Positions 8,270-17,138 of a stretch of DNA of 64,000 nt are shown here, in pieces. Where the stretch lies: NCBI RefSeq assembly GCF_015521605.1, contig NZ_WANV01000036.1, forward strand, positions 103,404-167,403, read 5' to 3'. The DNA comes from Thermococcus sp. (GTDB taxonomy: Archaea > Methanobacteriota_B > Thermococci > Thermococcales > Thermococcaceae). Numbering within the stretch: position 1 is the first letter of the stretch; each line of letters starts with the position of its first letter. Position numbers and translations under genes: made by a program. The notes under the pieces are model-generated. The model saw only the letters and a program-made list of their open reading frames with translations. It ran no database searches and was not told the origin of the DNA.

Positions 8270-8307
8270 TTTTTAAGTGTTCAACCCAAGGTTAAGAACC
8301 GGAGGTG
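8270..8307 (+). promoter_or_regulatory. trxB promoter region with a GTTAAGAAC (SurR-like) motif and GGAGGTG ribosome binding site
   Basis: TTTTTAAG at 8270-8277 serves as TATA box. GTTAAGAAC at 8291-8299 fits the core GTTnnnAAC of the sulfur-responsive regulator SurR. GGAGGTG at 8301-8307 is a strong ribosome binding site that selects the ATG at 8314 rather than the GTG it contains. The SurR assignment rests on one short core match. Confidence 0.45.
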
Positions 8308-8313
8308 GGAGAG

Positions 8314-9306
8314 ATGTTCAGCCTGGGAGGATTCTCACGCGGAGGCGAATATGAAAACAAGACCTGGGACGTGCTGATCATCGGTGCCGGACCCGCCGGC
8401 TTCACCGCGGCCATATACGCGGCGCGCTTCGGCCTTGAGACCCTGATACTCAGCAAAGACCTCGGAGGAAACATGGCGCTGACCGACCTAATAGAGAACT
8501 ACCCCGGCTTCCCCGAGGGAATCAGCGGTTCAGAACTCACTAACAGGATGCACGAGCAGGTGAAGAAGCTCGGCGTCGATATTGTCTTCGACGAGGTCGA
8601 GAGGATAGACCCGACCGAGTGCGCCTACTACGAGGGACCGTGCAAGTTCGCGGTCAGAACCAAGAACGGCAAGGAGTACAAAGCAAAGACCATAATCATA
8701 GCCGTTGGAGCAGCACCGAGGAAGCTCCACGTTCCCGGCGAAGAGGAGTTGACAGGAAGGGGCGTCTCCTACTGCGCCACCTGCGACGGCCCGCTCTTCA
8801 AGGGCAAGAAGGTGATAGTCGTCGGCGGTGGAAACACGGCACTTCAGGAGGCACTGTACCTCAAGAGCATAGGCGTTGACGTGACCCTCGTTCACAGGAG
8901 GGACAAGTTCAGGGCGGACAAGATACTCCAGGACAGGTTTAAGGAGAGCGGCATTCCAACTATACTCAACACCGTCGTGACCGAAATTAAGGGAACTAAC
9001 AAGGTCGAGGCCGTCAAGCTGAAGAACCGCGTCACCGGCGAGGAGACGGAGATGGCCGTCGACGGCGTCTTCATCTTCATCGGCTACGAGCCCAAGACGG
9101 ACTTCGTCAAGCACCTCGGCATAACCGATGAGTACGGCTACATCCCGGTGGACATGCACATGCGCACCAAGGTCAAGGGCATCTTTGCCGCCGGAGACAT
9201 AACCAACGTCTTCAAGCAGATAGCGGTAGCGGTAGGCCAGGGAGCGATAGCGGCCAACTCCGCCAAGGAGCTCCTTGAGGAGTGGAACTCGAAGGTCGTG
9301 GAGTGA
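8314..9306 (+). CDS. trxB: Thioredoxin reductase (NADPH)
   Basis: A 330-residue FAD/NAD(P)-binding thioredoxin reductase. The FAD-binding GAGPAGFTAAIYAA motif lies near residue 25, the redox-active CATC disulfide in SYCATCDGPLF near residue 153, the NAD(P)-binding GGGNTALQEA motif near residue 170, and the C-terminal AAGDITNV FAD motif near residue 295. It should reduce protein disulfide oxidoreductase or thioredoxin and so supply electrons for disulfide and sulfur metabolism. I start it at the ATG at 8314 because GGAGGTG sits six bases upstream. Transcription appears monocistronic. Confidence 0.93.
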   Translation: MFSLGGFSRGGEYENKTWDVLIIGAGPAGFTAAIYAARFGLETLILSKDLGGNMALTDLIENYPGFPEGISGSELTNRMHEQVKKLGVDIVFDEVERIDPTECAYYEGPCKFAVRTKNGKEYKAKTIIIAVGAAPRKLHVPGEEELTGRGVSYCATCDGPLFKGKKVIVVGGGNTALQEALYLKSIGVDVTLVHRRDKFRADKILQDRFKESGIPTILNTVVTEIKGTNKVEAVKLKNRVTGEETEMAVDGVFIFIGYEPKTDFVKHLGITDEYGYIPVDMHMRTKVKGIFAAGDITNVFKQIAVAVGQGAIAANSAKELLEEWNSKVVE

Positions 9307-9406
9307 ATTTTCACTCCCCCTAGTTCTTTTCTCTCGACCTTCCCCTTTCCAAAGTTCCTCCAAATAGGGAAATTTTCCCGTTCTCTCGAAAATTCTTCGG
9401 TCAAAG

Positions 9407-9438
9407 ATGTTCATTGATGAACATAGGGTTATATAGGA
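9407..9438 (+). promoter_or_regulatory. Palindromic operator next to the TATA box of the aminotransferase gene
   Basis: ATGTTCATTGATGAACAT at 9407-9424 has perfect 8-base arms around a TG centre and abuts the TATA element GGTTATATAGG (about 9428-9438). Position just upstream of BRE/TATA suits an activator or a repressor that blocks TBP/TFB. The palindrome is outside any gene. Confidence 0.55.
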
Positions 9439-9466
9439 AAAGCTCGACCTTCTCCCGGTGATGCAC

Positions 9467-10804
9467 ATGGTGGTTAGACCGAACGTTAAGGAGCTCCCCG
9501 GACCCAAGGCCAAGGAGGTCATTAAGAGGAACTTCGAGACCCTCGCAGTTACCACACAGGACCCCGAGACCCTTCCGATAGTCATCGACCACGGAGATGG
9601 AATCCTTGTCTACGACGTTGATGGAAACACCTTCTACGACTTCGGAAGCGGCGTCGGCGTGCTGAACGTCGGCCACGCCCACCCGAGGGTCGTCGAGGCC
9701 GTCAAGAGGCAGGCAGAGAAGTTCACCCACTTCGCGCTCAACGACTTCTTCTACGAGAACGCAGTCATACTCGCCCAGAAGCTCGCCGAGCTCGCCCCCG
9801 GTGACTTCCCGAAGAAGGTCGTATACCAGAACAGTGGTGCCGAGGCCAACGAGGCCATGATGAAGCTCGTCAAGTACGGAACCGGCAGGAAGAGGTTCAT
9901 AGCATTCTACCACGCCTTCCACGGAAGAAGCCAGGCCGTTCTTTCCCTGACGGCGAGCAAGTGGGTTCAGCAGGACAGGTTCTTCCCGACGATGCCGGGA
10001 GTTGAGCACATCCCCTACCCGAACCCATACAGGAACCCCTGGCACATCGACGGCTACGCCGAGCCGGACGAGCTCGTCAACCGCGTTATCGAGTTCATCG
10101 AGGAGTACGTATTCCGCCACGTCCCGCCGCACGAGGTCGGTGCCATAGTCTTCGAGCCGATACAGGGTGAGGGCGGCTACGTCGTCCCGCCGAAGAACTT
10201 CTTCAAGGAACTCAAGAAGCTCGCCGACAGCTACGGAATCCTCTTAGCGGACGACGAGGTTCAGATGGGCGTCGGAAGGACGGGCAAGTTCTGGGCCATC
10301 GAGCACTTCGGCGTTGCCCCTGACACCATCCAGTTCGGTAAGGCAATAGGCGGTGGAATTCCGCTCGCCGGTGTTGTCCACAGGGCGGAGATAGCCTTTG
10401 ACAAGCCGGGCAGGCACGCCTCGACCTTCGGAGGCAACCCCGTCGCTATAGCGGCCGGAATAGAGGTCGTCGAGATCGTCAAGGAGCTCCTCCCGCACGT
10501 CCAGGAGGTTGGAGACTACCTCCACAAGAGGCTCAAGGAGTTCGAGGAGCGCTATGAAGTCATCGGCGATGCCCGCGGCCTCGGACTGGCCCAGGCCGTC
10601 GAGATCGTCAAGAGCAAGGACACCAAGGAGAAGAACCCAGAGCTCAGGGACAGGATCGTCAAGGAGGCCGTCAAGAGGGGTCTTATCCTTCTCGGCTGCG
10701 GTGACAACAGCATAAGGTTCATACCGCCGCTGACCATCCAGAAGGAGGAAATAGACGTCGCGATGGAGATATTCGAGGAGAGCCTCAAGAAAGCTCTCGG
10801 CTGA
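9467..10804 (+). CDS. Class III PLP-dependent aminotransferase, ornithine aminotransferase-like
   Basis: A 445-residue fold-type I PLP enzyme of aminotransferase class III. Visible marks: [18 protein letters not shown] near residue 122, [15 protein letters not shown] near residue 149, the [17 protein letters not shown] block near residue 262, and [13 protein letters not shown] with the PLP-binding Lys near residue 288. It closely matches the Thermococcales group that includes the P. horikoshii ornithine aminotransferase PH1423; related clades in the same order are amino acid racemases, so racemase activity is the main alternative. I prefer the ATG at 9467 because GGTGAT at 9457-9462 is correctly spaced; a GTG at 9458 and an ATG at 9461 are also in frame. 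Confidence 0.85.
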   Translation: MVVRPNVKELPGPKAKEVIKRNFETLAVTTQDPETLPIVIDHGDGILVYDVDGNTFYDFGSGVGVLNVGHAHPRVVEAVKRQAEKFTHFALNDFFYENAVILAQKLAELAPGDFPKKVVYQNSGAEANEAMMKLVKYGTGRKRFIAFYHAFHGRSQAVLSLTASKWVQQDRFFPTMPGVEHIPYPNPYRNPWHIDGYAEPDELVNRVIEFIEEYVFRHVPPHEVGAIVFEPIQGEGGYVVPPKNFFKELKKLADSYGILLADDEVQMGVGRTGKFWAIEHFGVAPDTIQFGKAIGGGIPLAGVVHRAEIAFDKPGRHASTFGGNPVAIAAGIEVVEIVKELLPHVQEVGDYLHKRLKEFEERYEVIGDARGLGLAQAVEIVKSKDTKEKNPELRDRIVKEAVKRGLILLGCGDNSIRFIPPLTIQKEEIDVAMEIFEESLKKALG

Positions 10805-10919
10805 TTCCCTCCCGTTCCTCATTTTATTGTCCACTTGTTTTCAGGTCATAGTAAACGGTTACCACCGCAGCAACAAGCTTTTAAAGTTTAAACTTGAAAT
10901 TCTGGCGGTGGTGAAAGTG

Positions 10920-11516
10920 GTGGATCTGACCGAGATGCTCAAGCCGTACGGTCACTATGTACTCGGGGGAGCGGTGGTCGTTTTCCTCGCGTACATCTGG
11001 GCGAAGAGGAAGGAGTACAAGGCGCCTGCCACGATAGCCCTCTCGGCAATCCTCGCGGCAGTGGTTGCCATAGCCACCAACGTGATAAAGGTGCCGACTC
11101 CTGCAACGGGGGGCTACATAAACCTCGGGGACACAATGGTCATGTTCTCGGCCATGGTCTTCGGGCCGGTCGTCGGAGTCTTCGCCGGCGGTGTTGGTTC
11201 GGCCCTTGGAGACATCATCGGCGGCTACCCGGGATGGGCACCGATAACCCTCGTCGTCAAGGGACTTGAGGGACTGGCCATAGGGTACCTCGCCAGGAGG
11301 AGCGACAACGTCTCGACCCTAGTCATAGCCGGAATCGTCGGTGGAATGATAATGGTCTCCGGCTACTTCCTCTTCGAGGCTTACATGTTCGGTGTCCCAG
11401 CGGCCCTGACGGAAGTTCCGGGGAACATCGTTCAGGCAGTCACTGGAATAATAGTCGGAACGGGATTGGCAACGATAATAAAGAAGAGGTACCCCGAGGT
11501 CGCGGACCTCATCTAA
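10920..11516 (+). CDS. ECF transporter S component (vitamin uptake, substrate unknown)
   Basis: A 198-residue membrane protein with five to six helices. The stretch IKVPTPATGGYINLGDTMVMFSAMVFGP and the following GVFAGGVGSALGDIIGGYPGWAP segment are typical of substrate-binding S components of energy-coupling factor transporters. The ligand cannot be read from the sequence; no ECF ATPase or T component is adjacent, as expected for group II systems that share one energising module. A TATA box at about 10879-10888 and a GGTGGTGA site at 10907-10914 point to GTG 10920, with GTG 10917 also possible. Earlier in-frame starts lie upstream of the promoter. Confidence 0.8.
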   Translation: MDLTEMLKPYGHYVLGGAVVVFLAYIWAKRKEYKAPATIALSAILAAVVAIATNVIKVPTPATGGYINLGDTMVMFSAMVFGPVVGVFAGGVGSALGDIIGGYPGWAPITLVVKGLEGLAIGYLARRSDNVSTLVIAGIVGGMIMVSGYFLFEAYMFGVPAALTEVPGNIVQAVTGIIVGTGLATIIKKRYPEVADLI

Positions 11517-11806
11517 ACTTCCAGCTTTTTCAGTTCTTCCCACATCTCACTTTCCTTGAGGAGGGGCTCAACTGATATTCTCCTTGAGGCCCTTTTTATC
11601 TGTCCCAGATACTTGGAATCAGCTACCACGGCATCGTATCCCAGCTCTTCAATCTTGTATATCCTGAGCTTGCAGTCCCTGAGGAGTTCAACGGAGTGCT
11701 CAAGAAAAGCCGGGCCGACAAGGAGGATATCCGGTTCAAGGCCCTCCTCCCGGAGCTCCGCTATGGCCCTCGCCAGGATGTCCTTTATCTCATCAATCCC
11801 CTGCAT
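11513..11806 (-). CDS. DUF1884 family protein (family 4, A-domain-only encapsulin-like)
   Basis: A 97-residue protein downstream of and overlapping deoC by 14 bases. The sequence ([27 protein letters not shown], then [27 protein letters not shown]) matches my memory of the DUF1884 family, including a P. furiosus member of known structure. That family has been classed as 'family 4 encapsulins': proteins with only the A-domain of the HK97 capsid fold, found next to specific enzymes including deoxyribose-phosphate aldolase. Whether it assembles a shell or complex with DeoC is unproven. It has strong coupling to deoC and a GGAGGGGG ribosome binding site inside it. Confidence 0.72.
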   Translation of the reverse strand: MQGIDEIKDILARAIAELREEGLEPDILLVGPAFLEHSVELLRDCKLRIYKIEELGYDAVVADSKYLGQIKRASRRISVEPLLKESEMWEELKKLEV

Positions 11807-12470
11807 TCCGCGCCCCCTCCACGATTTTTACGCCGCTCGATGTTCCGATTCTGGTCGCGCCCGCCTCTATCATCGCCAGGGCCTGTTCGTAGGTTCTGAT
11901 GCCACCGGCGGCCTTGACGCCCATTTCCTCGCCAACGACCTGCCTCATGAGCCTTACGTCCTCGACGGTGGCCCCACCTGTTCCGAAGCCCGTTGAGGTC
12001 TTCACGAAGTCCGCTCCCGCTTCCTTTGCCAGCTCGCAGGCCTTAACCTTCTCCTCCTCGGTGAGATAGCATGTCTCGATGATGACCTTGACAATCGCGC
12101 CCCTTTCGTGGGCGACCTTGACTACCGCCTCGATGTCCCTCTTGACGTACTCGTAGTCCCCGTCCTTCAGAGCGCCGATGTTGATGACCATGTCCAGCTC
12201 GTCAGCGCCGTCCTCCAAGGCCTTTTCCGCCTCAAAGACCTTGACCTCAGTCGGTGTTGCGCCGAGAGGGAAGCCTATGACCGTGGCGACCCTCACGTCC
12301 GAGCCCCTAAGGACTTCTTTTGCCAGTTTCACCCTGTAGGGGTTCACACAGACGGCATAGAAGCCATACTCCTTAGCTTCCTCACAGAGCTTAACTATGT
12401 CATCGGTGGTAGCGTATGGTTTGAGATTCGTATGGTCGATATATTTAGCAATATCGAAATGATCACCCAT
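11793..12470 (-). CDS. deoC: Deoxyribose-phosphate aldolase
   Basis: A 225-residue class I aldolase that splits 2-deoxyribose 5-phosphate into glyceraldehyde 3-phosphate and acetaldehyde. The Schiff-base Lys is in [12 protein letters not shown] near residue 155; the opening [15 protein letters not shown], the [20 protein letters not shown] segment and the [10 protein letters not shown] motif are all family marks. The ATG at 12470 has GGTGAT four bases upstream, better placed than the earlier in-frame GTG. The gene is followed by the DUF1884 gene in a 14-base overlap, suggesting a functional pair. Confidence 0.95.
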   Translation of the reverse strand: MGDHFDIAKYIDHTNLKPYATTDDIVKLCEEAKEYGFYAVCVNPYRVKLAKEVLRGSDVRVATVIGFPLGATPTEVKVFEAEKALEDGADELDMVINIGALKDGDYEYVKRDIEAVVKVAHERGAIVKVIIETCYLTEEEKVKACELAKEAGADFVKTSTGFGTGGATVEDVRLMRQVVGEEMGVKAAGGIRTYEQALAMIEAGATRIGTSSGVKIVEGARNAGD

Positions 12471-12654
12471 AATCATCACCAATACCTACTTTCCATGAAG
12501 GTATTTAGACTTTTTCTCCTCAAAAATGGGCAATTTATCGGAAAATCTGCAGGGTTTAATTGGATCTTCGGCAATTTTTTGAAGTTATCCGGCATAGGGT
12601 GGACAAAAGACAGCGACATGCGGGACATCCAACCCACACGAAAGGAAAGAAAAG

Positions 12655-13863
12655 TCACCTCCTCCTGAAGAGAAGGAGGAGCAGCGGCAGTATAACCACA
12701 GATGCCGGCCCGCATATTCCCTGAGCGCCCTCGGGGGACGTTTGAGAGTCCGTCGGCGGCGCCGTTACCGTGGGGCCAAAGTAAGCCGTCCCGTTCGGAA
12801 GAGCGTACACGGGCGCCGTCCCCGAAGAGCATCTGACCAGCTCGGGGTTTTTGCTTTCTCCGTACGGCATCCATGCGTAGCTCCCGTTCCCGGTCTCGTA
12901 CCACCCTATCTTCAAGTTGTAGCCCGCAAAGCCCCACTTGGCAACTTTCACAATGGCGTTGATATCCGATTCGCTCACGTTGATTACGCCGTTGTCTGCC
13001 AGCCAGCCAAGCTCGGCCAGCAACGCGGCGGAGGCGTTAACCTCCGACGGGTCGACCGCTGGGGAGGGCCTCACCACCGAGGTCTTGACGAGTGTGAGGG
13101 AAACATCGCAGAAAACACCAAAGGCATTAAGGAAGTCCCTAACGGCGGCGCTTACCTCCCCGTCCGATTTGTTCATCGCTTCGACCTTGAGCTCGAACTG
13201 CCCGGCGCGCACCACGTCTGCAGGGTCTACTCCACGTTCCCGCAGGCACGCCTCGAACTGGGGATTGGGCTTCCATGTGCAGACTCCATTGAGACAGCCA
13301 CAGGTCGTCATTCCGAGGCAGTCGTACCACGCCCTGTACACGCAGGGTGTTACGATCTTAGATGCCACCTCATTGGGGGCGCAGACTTCCCCCGAGCAGC
13401 CGCCGGTGGCACAGTCAGCATCGGATGTGCACTCACCACCACGGTCGGGGGAAAGGGAAATCCTCACCCCGTTTCTCTCGAAGGTCTTGTTGCCCGTGAT
13501 GTTCCAGCCCTCGGCCCTGAGCTTCCCCAGTGCCCCTTCTGTGATGAGGAGGGAGACGTTCAGGGAAGCCACCGAGACCGTCTGAGACTTCCTCTCGATG
13601 GGTATCCCAACCCGGACGTGAAGCCCATCGCTGGCATTCCAGACCAGGACGTAGAGCCTCTTATCGTAGTGAGAACGGAAGATGAACGTGCCGTTCGTGG
13701 AGAGGACGTTATGTGCAGCATCAAAACGCCAGAGGTTGTAATTTATCCCGGGTTTGTTGAGAACGACTTCAACCGCGTACGCATCGGCCGGACTCATGCA
13801 CGCCCTGACAAGGGGCGTTACCATGAACATCAGGAGAACAAGGAAAGCCATCACCCGCCTCAT
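12655..13863 (-). CDS. Secreted eight-cysteine-cluster protein with CGP-CTERM anchor
   Basis: A 402-residue exported protein. Starting at MRRVMAFLVLLMFMV gives a clean signal peptide, with GGTGGG before the ATG. A cysteine-rich module lies near residues 142-210 (CTSDADC, GGCSGEVC, then CVYRAWYDC, CGCLNGVC), as in the Thermococcales eight-cysteine-cluster domain. The C terminus reads GICGPASVVILPLLLLLFRRR, a CGP-CTERM sorting signal: a Cys-Gly-Pro motif, a hydrophobic helix and a basic end, preceded by a Thr/Pro/Ser-rich linker. The protein should end up anchored at the cell surface. Its biochemical role is unknown. Confidence 0.88.
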   Translation of the reverse strand: MRRVMAFLVLLMFMVTPLVRACMSPADAYAVEVVLNKPGINYNLWRFDAAHNVLSTNGTFIFRSHYDKRLYVLVWNASDGLHVRVGIPIERKSQTVSVASLNVSLLITEGALGKLRAEGWNITGNKTFERNGVRISLSPDRGGECTSDADCATGGCSGEVCAPNEVASKIVTPCVYRAWYDCLGMTTCGCLNGVCTWKPNPQFEACLRERGVDPADVVRAGQFELKVEAMNKSDGEVSAAVRDFLNAFGVFCDVSLTLVKTSVVRPSPAVDPSEVNASAALLAELGWLADNGVINVSESDINAIVKVAKWGFAGYNLKIGWYETGNGSYAWMPYGESKNPELVRCSSGTAPVYALPNGTAYFGPTVTAPPTDSQTSPEGAQGICGPASVVILPLLLLLFRRR

Positions 13864-13937
13864 AGTCCCACCGATAAAACTACGCGGCGGAAATATATAC
13901 ACCTATCCATAGCTTCAGCCGGGATTGAAGCTAAAAC

Positions 13938-13975
13938 CTTTATATGCCCCGGAAAGAATATCACCCGAGGTGATT
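13938..13975 (+). promoter_or_regulatory. eno promoter with Thermococcales glycolytic motif (TGM)
   Basis: TATA-like CTTTATATG at 13938-13946 is followed by TATCACCCGAGGTGATT at 13959-13975, which matches the palindromic TGM consensus TATCAC-N5-GTGATA at all but the last base. The motif lies between the TATA box and the ATG at 13979 and includes the ribosome binding site GAGGTGATT. In this position the regulator (Tgr/TrmBL1) would be expected to repress in the absence of sugar. Confidence 0.75.
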
Positions 13976-13978
13976 GAG

Positions 13979-15271
13979 ATGGAGAACCCGTTTGAGATAA
14001 CCGGAGTCGTTGCCAGGGAGATACTCGACAGCAGGGGCAACCCGACGGTCGAGGTCGAGGTATACACACCGATAAGCATGGGGCGCGCTGCAGTTCCGAG
14101 CGGTGCCTCAACCGGCACCCACGAGGCCCTTGAGCTCCGCGACGGCGGGAAGAGGTACCACGGCAAGGGCGTTAGGAGGGCCGTTGAGAACGTCAACAAG
14201 ATCATCGCGCCCGAGATAGTGGGCATGGACGTCACCTGGCAGAGGGACATAGACAGCCTCATGCTCGAACTCGACGGAACGGAGAACAAGAGCAACCTCG
14301 GTGCAAATGCCATTCTTGGCGTTTCCCTGGCGGTTGCAAAGGCCGCCGCCAACGCTTTGGGACTTCCGCTCTACCAGTACATCGGGGGGACCAACGCCTA
14401 CGTCATGCCCGTCCCGATGAGCAACGTCATCAACGGCGGCGTTCACGCCGGCAACGAGCTGAACTTCCAGGAGTTCATGATAATGCCCGTTGGGGCCGAC
14501 TCATTCAGGGAGGCCATAAGGTGGGTTTCCGAGACCTACCACGTCCTCAAGGGAGTCATAGCTGAGAAGTATGGCAAAGACGCGGTCAACGTCGGCGACG
14601 AGGGCGGCTTCGCCCCGCCGCTGAAGGAGCCCCATGAGCCGCTCGAACTCCTCATAAAGGCCATAGAGGAGGCAGGCTACAAGCCGGGCGACGAGATAGC
14701 CTTCGCCATGGATCCTGCCTCAAGCGAGTTCTTCCACCCGGACATCGGCAAGTACGTTGTCAACGGCAAGGAGTACACCAACGCCGAGCTTCTCGAACTC
14801 TACAAGGAGCTCGTCTCAAGCTATCCGATAGTTTCCATCGAAGACCCGTTCCACGAGGGCGACTGGGAAGGCTTCGTTATGATAACCAAGGAACTCGGAA
14901 ACAGGATACAGATAGTCGGCGACGACCTCTTCGTCACCAACCCGAAGAGGATAAGGAAGGGCATAGAGATGGGAGCGGCAAACGCGCTCCTCCTCAAGGT
15001 CAACCAGATTGGAACTCTGAGCGAGGCCATCGACGCCGCATACACAGCCTTTAGGGCCGGCTACGGCGTCGTCGTCTCCCACCGCTCGGGAGAGACGGAG
15101 GACGCCACCATAGCTGACCTCGCCGTTGCCCTCAACGCCGGCCAGATAAAGACTGGCGCTCCAGCGAGGAGCGACAGGAACGCCAAGTACAACCAGCTCA
15201 TACGCATAGAGGAAGAGCTTGAGGGAATAGCGGTCTATCCGGGCAGGAAGTTCAGGAACCCGTTCTTCTGA
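13979..15271 (+). CDS. eno: Enolase (phosphopyruvate hydratase)
   Basis: A 430-residue enolase catalysing 2-phosphoglycerate to phosphoenolpyruvate in the modified Embden-Meyerhof pathway and gluconeogenesis. Conserved blocks: [17 protein letters not shown] at the start, [16 protein letters not shown] near residue 38, [17 protein letters not shown] near residue 153, the Mg ligands in [24 protein letters not shown] and [12 protein letters not shown], the [14 protein letters not shown] segment with the catalytic Lys, and [17 protein letters not shown]. The ATG at 13979 is chosen because GAGGTGATT precedes it; a longer reading starts upstream of the TATA box. It is regulated through the TGM upstream. 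Confidence 0.97.
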   Translation: MENPFEITGVVAREILDSRGNPTVEVEVYTPISMGRAAVPSGASTGTHEALELRDGGKRYHGKGVRRAVENVNKIIAPEIVGMDVTWQRDIDSLMLELDGTENKSNLGANAILGVSLAVAKAAANALGLPLYQYIGGTNAYVMPVPMSNVINGGVHAGNELNFQEFMIMPVGADSFREAIRWVSETYHVLKGVIAEKYGKDAVNVGDEGGFAPPLKEPHEPLELLIKAIEEAGYKPGDEIAFAMDPASSEFFHPDIGKYVVNGKEYTNAELLELYKELVSSYPIVSIEDPFHEGDWEGFVMITKELGNRIQIVGDDLFVTNPKRIRKGIEMGAANALLLKVNQIGTLSEAIDAAYTAFRAGYGVVVSHRSGETEDATIADLAVALNAGQIKTGAPARSDRNAKYNQLIRIEEELEGIAVYPGRKFRNPFF

Positions 15272-15299
15272 GCCCTTTTCCTTAATTTTGGTGGAGCAG

Positions 15300-15962
15300 A
15301 TGAAGGTTGAGATGCCCATAAAACCCCGACCGCTCCTCGTTCTGGCAGAGGCCTTTCTCCTCCTCGCGGCCCTTCTATCCACAAGCTCTTACAACGCCTC
15401 TATAGCCTGCCTCGGCGCCTCGACGGTTCTCTACTACGTGGGCATGACGGAGCTCGTTAGGAAGAGGCTCGGAAGGTGGGCCGTTAAGAGGTTCACGGTA
15501 GCGTACCTCCTAAGGGCAGTTTCATGGGTTCTCATACTCGCATCGGCAGTCTACACCTACTCAGCGGTCATAGACAACATCTTTCCCTTCGGCCCGAGGG
15601 AGTTCGTGGTGACCTCCGTCGTGACGCTCATGGGTGCAGGGATGAACTACATCGCCGTCGGAATAAGGAACAGCGTCCTCTGGAAAATCAGGGGGCTTAA
15701 GACCAGCCTCTGGTTCTCCAGGCTGAACTCGATCGTGATATTCCTCATGGCGGCAATACCCTTCCTGCCCGCCCTTGCAAGGGCAGGAGAATTAACGTGG
15801 CTCCTCGCGGTTCTGACCGCGCCGATACTCGGATCATTCACGGTTCTCGCGATACTTGGAAAGCTGTTCTACATCAAGTTCCTCCTGACTTTCGAGGAGA
15901 CAGAAACGTCCAGTCAGGGTTTTAAACGGGAGGGCGGACTCCCGAGATGGGAGGGAAACTGA
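15300..15962 (+). CDS. Hypothetical integral membrane protein
   Basis: A 220-residue protein with about six hydrophobic helices and a short charged C-terminal tail, started at the ATG at 15300 after GGTGGAG. I recognise no family; there are no transporter or enzyme motifs. It follows enolase by 28 bases and could be cotranscribed. The last 20 codons run into a stretch with short inverted repeats (CGGGAG and CTCCCG around 15928-15945), which begins the hairpin-rich region leading to the radical SAM gene. Confidence 0.6.
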   Translation: MKVEMPIKPRPLLVLAEAFLLLAALLSTSSYNASIACLGASTVLYYVGMTELVRKRLGRWAVKRFTVAYLLRAVSWVLILASAVYTYSAVIDNIFPFGPREFVVTSVVTLMGAGMNYIAVGIRNSVLWKIRGLKTSLWFSRLNSIVIFLMAAIPFLPALARAGELTWLLAVLTAPILGSFTVLAILGKLFYIKFLLTFEETETSSQGFKREGGLPRWEGN

Positions 15963-16021
15963 ATGAGGGGACCGAAAAACTCCAGAAGCCACGTCCCCTA
16001 CAACCCCAAGGGGGAAGTTAA

Positions 16022-16231
16022 ATGAAAAAGCTCAAAATCTACATTCCAGGAATCAGGTTCCCCTCGCAGGACCGGGGGGTTTCACCCCCCACGTCCTTGC
16101 CAACCCCCTCCCCCCGAACGTGGGGCTTCGCCCCACATAAACCGGGAAACTACGTTTCCCAGACCCTTCCTCCTCTTTTAAACACCGGAGGGGGCTACGC
16201 CCCCTACAACCCCCGTTCTGAGGTGAGTTAA
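16022..16231 (+). pseudogene. Duplicated 5' end of the radical SAM gene (remnant)
   Basis: The first 14 codons (MKKLKIYIPGIRFP) repeat almost exactly the start of the intact gene 210 bases downstream, including the TTAAATG context, but the radical SAM cysteines never appear. After codon 14 the reading frame runs through G/C-rich hairpins and ends at the TAA just before the real start. It is best read as a tandem duplication or the stump of a deleted paralogue. The 69-residue product is unlikely to fold. Confidence 0.7.
16074..16204. repeat. Cluster of four short hairpins
   Basis: Four perfect stem-loops follow one another: GGGGGGTTTCACCCCCC at 16074-16090, GTGGGGCTTCGCCCCAC at 16120-16136, GGGAAACTACGTTTCCC at 16144-16160 and GGGGGCTACGCCCCC at 16190-16204. 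Three have TTC or TAC loops closed by C-G or G-C pairs. They lie between the duplicated start and the intact radical SAM start. Function is unknown. Confidence 0.75.
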
Positions 16232-17059
16232 ATGAAAAAGCTCAAAATCTACATTCCAGGAATCAAGTTTCCATCAATCTCGCTCACCGGAAACTACTGC
16301 TCGCTGAACTGCGCCCACTGCGGGAAGCACTACCTTGAGAGCATGAGAAAGCCCACCCGGAGAGAGCTGGTGGACTACTGCGTCAGCCTTGAGAGGGAAG
16401 GCTACACCGGCTGTCTGCTGAGCGGGGGGCTGGACTCCCGCCTGAAGGTGCCCCTCGACAAGTACGCCAGTGAAATCAGGGAGATAAAGAAGAGAACGAG
16501 CCTGAAGCTCAACGCCCACGTGGGCTTCATAGACGAGGGCGATTTGAAGTGGGTTAAATACGTCGATGTGGTCTCCCTTGACTTCGTTGGCGATGACGAC
16601 GTCATAAGGCGCGTTCACAAGATAGAAAGGACAGTTAAAGACTACCTCAGGATCCTCGACCTGCTCACTGATGCAGGGGTAAGGGTTGCACCCCACATAA
16701 CCATAGGTCTCGACTTCGGAAAAATCCACTGGGAGTACAGGGCCATAGACCTGCTGGTGGGGTACCCCATAGACGTTATAGTACTCGATGTGCTCATCCC
16801 AACCAGGGGAACGGAGATGGAGAACGTGTCCGCCCCTGGAGTTGAGGAGAGCCTAGAGGTTGTGAGGTACGCCCGGGAACGCTTCGACGGGGAGATAAGC
16901 ATAGGCTGCATGCGGCCCCTGGGCAGGTGGCGCCTTGAGTTCGACAGGGGTGCGGTTTTGGCCGGCATTGACAGGCTGACGAACCCTCCAAGAAAGGTCA
17001 TCGAATGGGCAAAAAGCGTGAGGGAGGTCGAGATAATCTACGAGTGCTGCGTGGTGTAG
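16232..17059 (+). CDS. Radical SAM protein, biotin synthase-like
   Basis: A 275-residue radical SAM enzyme with the [4Fe-4S]-binding motif CSLNCAHC (CxxxCxxC) near residue 23 and a following LLSGGLDSRLKVPL segment that corresponds to the SAM-binding GGE-like motif. The remaining fold (HITIGLDFGKIHWEYRAIDLL, VLIPTRGTEM) resembles the biotin synthase-like archaeal family of unknown function; relatives in this order act as two-part lipoyl synthases, but that is not established here. The C terminus ends in a CC pair. Upstream is the duplicated 5' end with hairpins. Confidence 0.8.
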   Translation: MKKLKIYIPGIKFPSISLTGNYCSLNCAHCGKHYLESMRKPTRRELVDYCVSLEREGYTGCLLSGGLDSRLKVPLDKYASEIREIKKRTSLKLNAHVGFIDEGDLKWVKYVDVVSLDFVGDDDVIRRVHKIERTVKDYLRILDLLTDAGVRVAPHITIGLDFGKIHWEYRAIDLLVGYPIDVIVLDVLIPTRGTEMENVSAPGVEESLEVVRYARERFDGEISIGCMRPLGRWRLEFDRGAVLAGIDRLTNPPRKVIEWAKSVREVEIIYECCVV

Positions 17060-17138
17060 CGCGCCACGGTGGTGGGCTCAGGAAACCTCGCATCATCATA
17101 AAATCAGAAAGGAGAACGCCAATCATCGCCCGGTAGCT

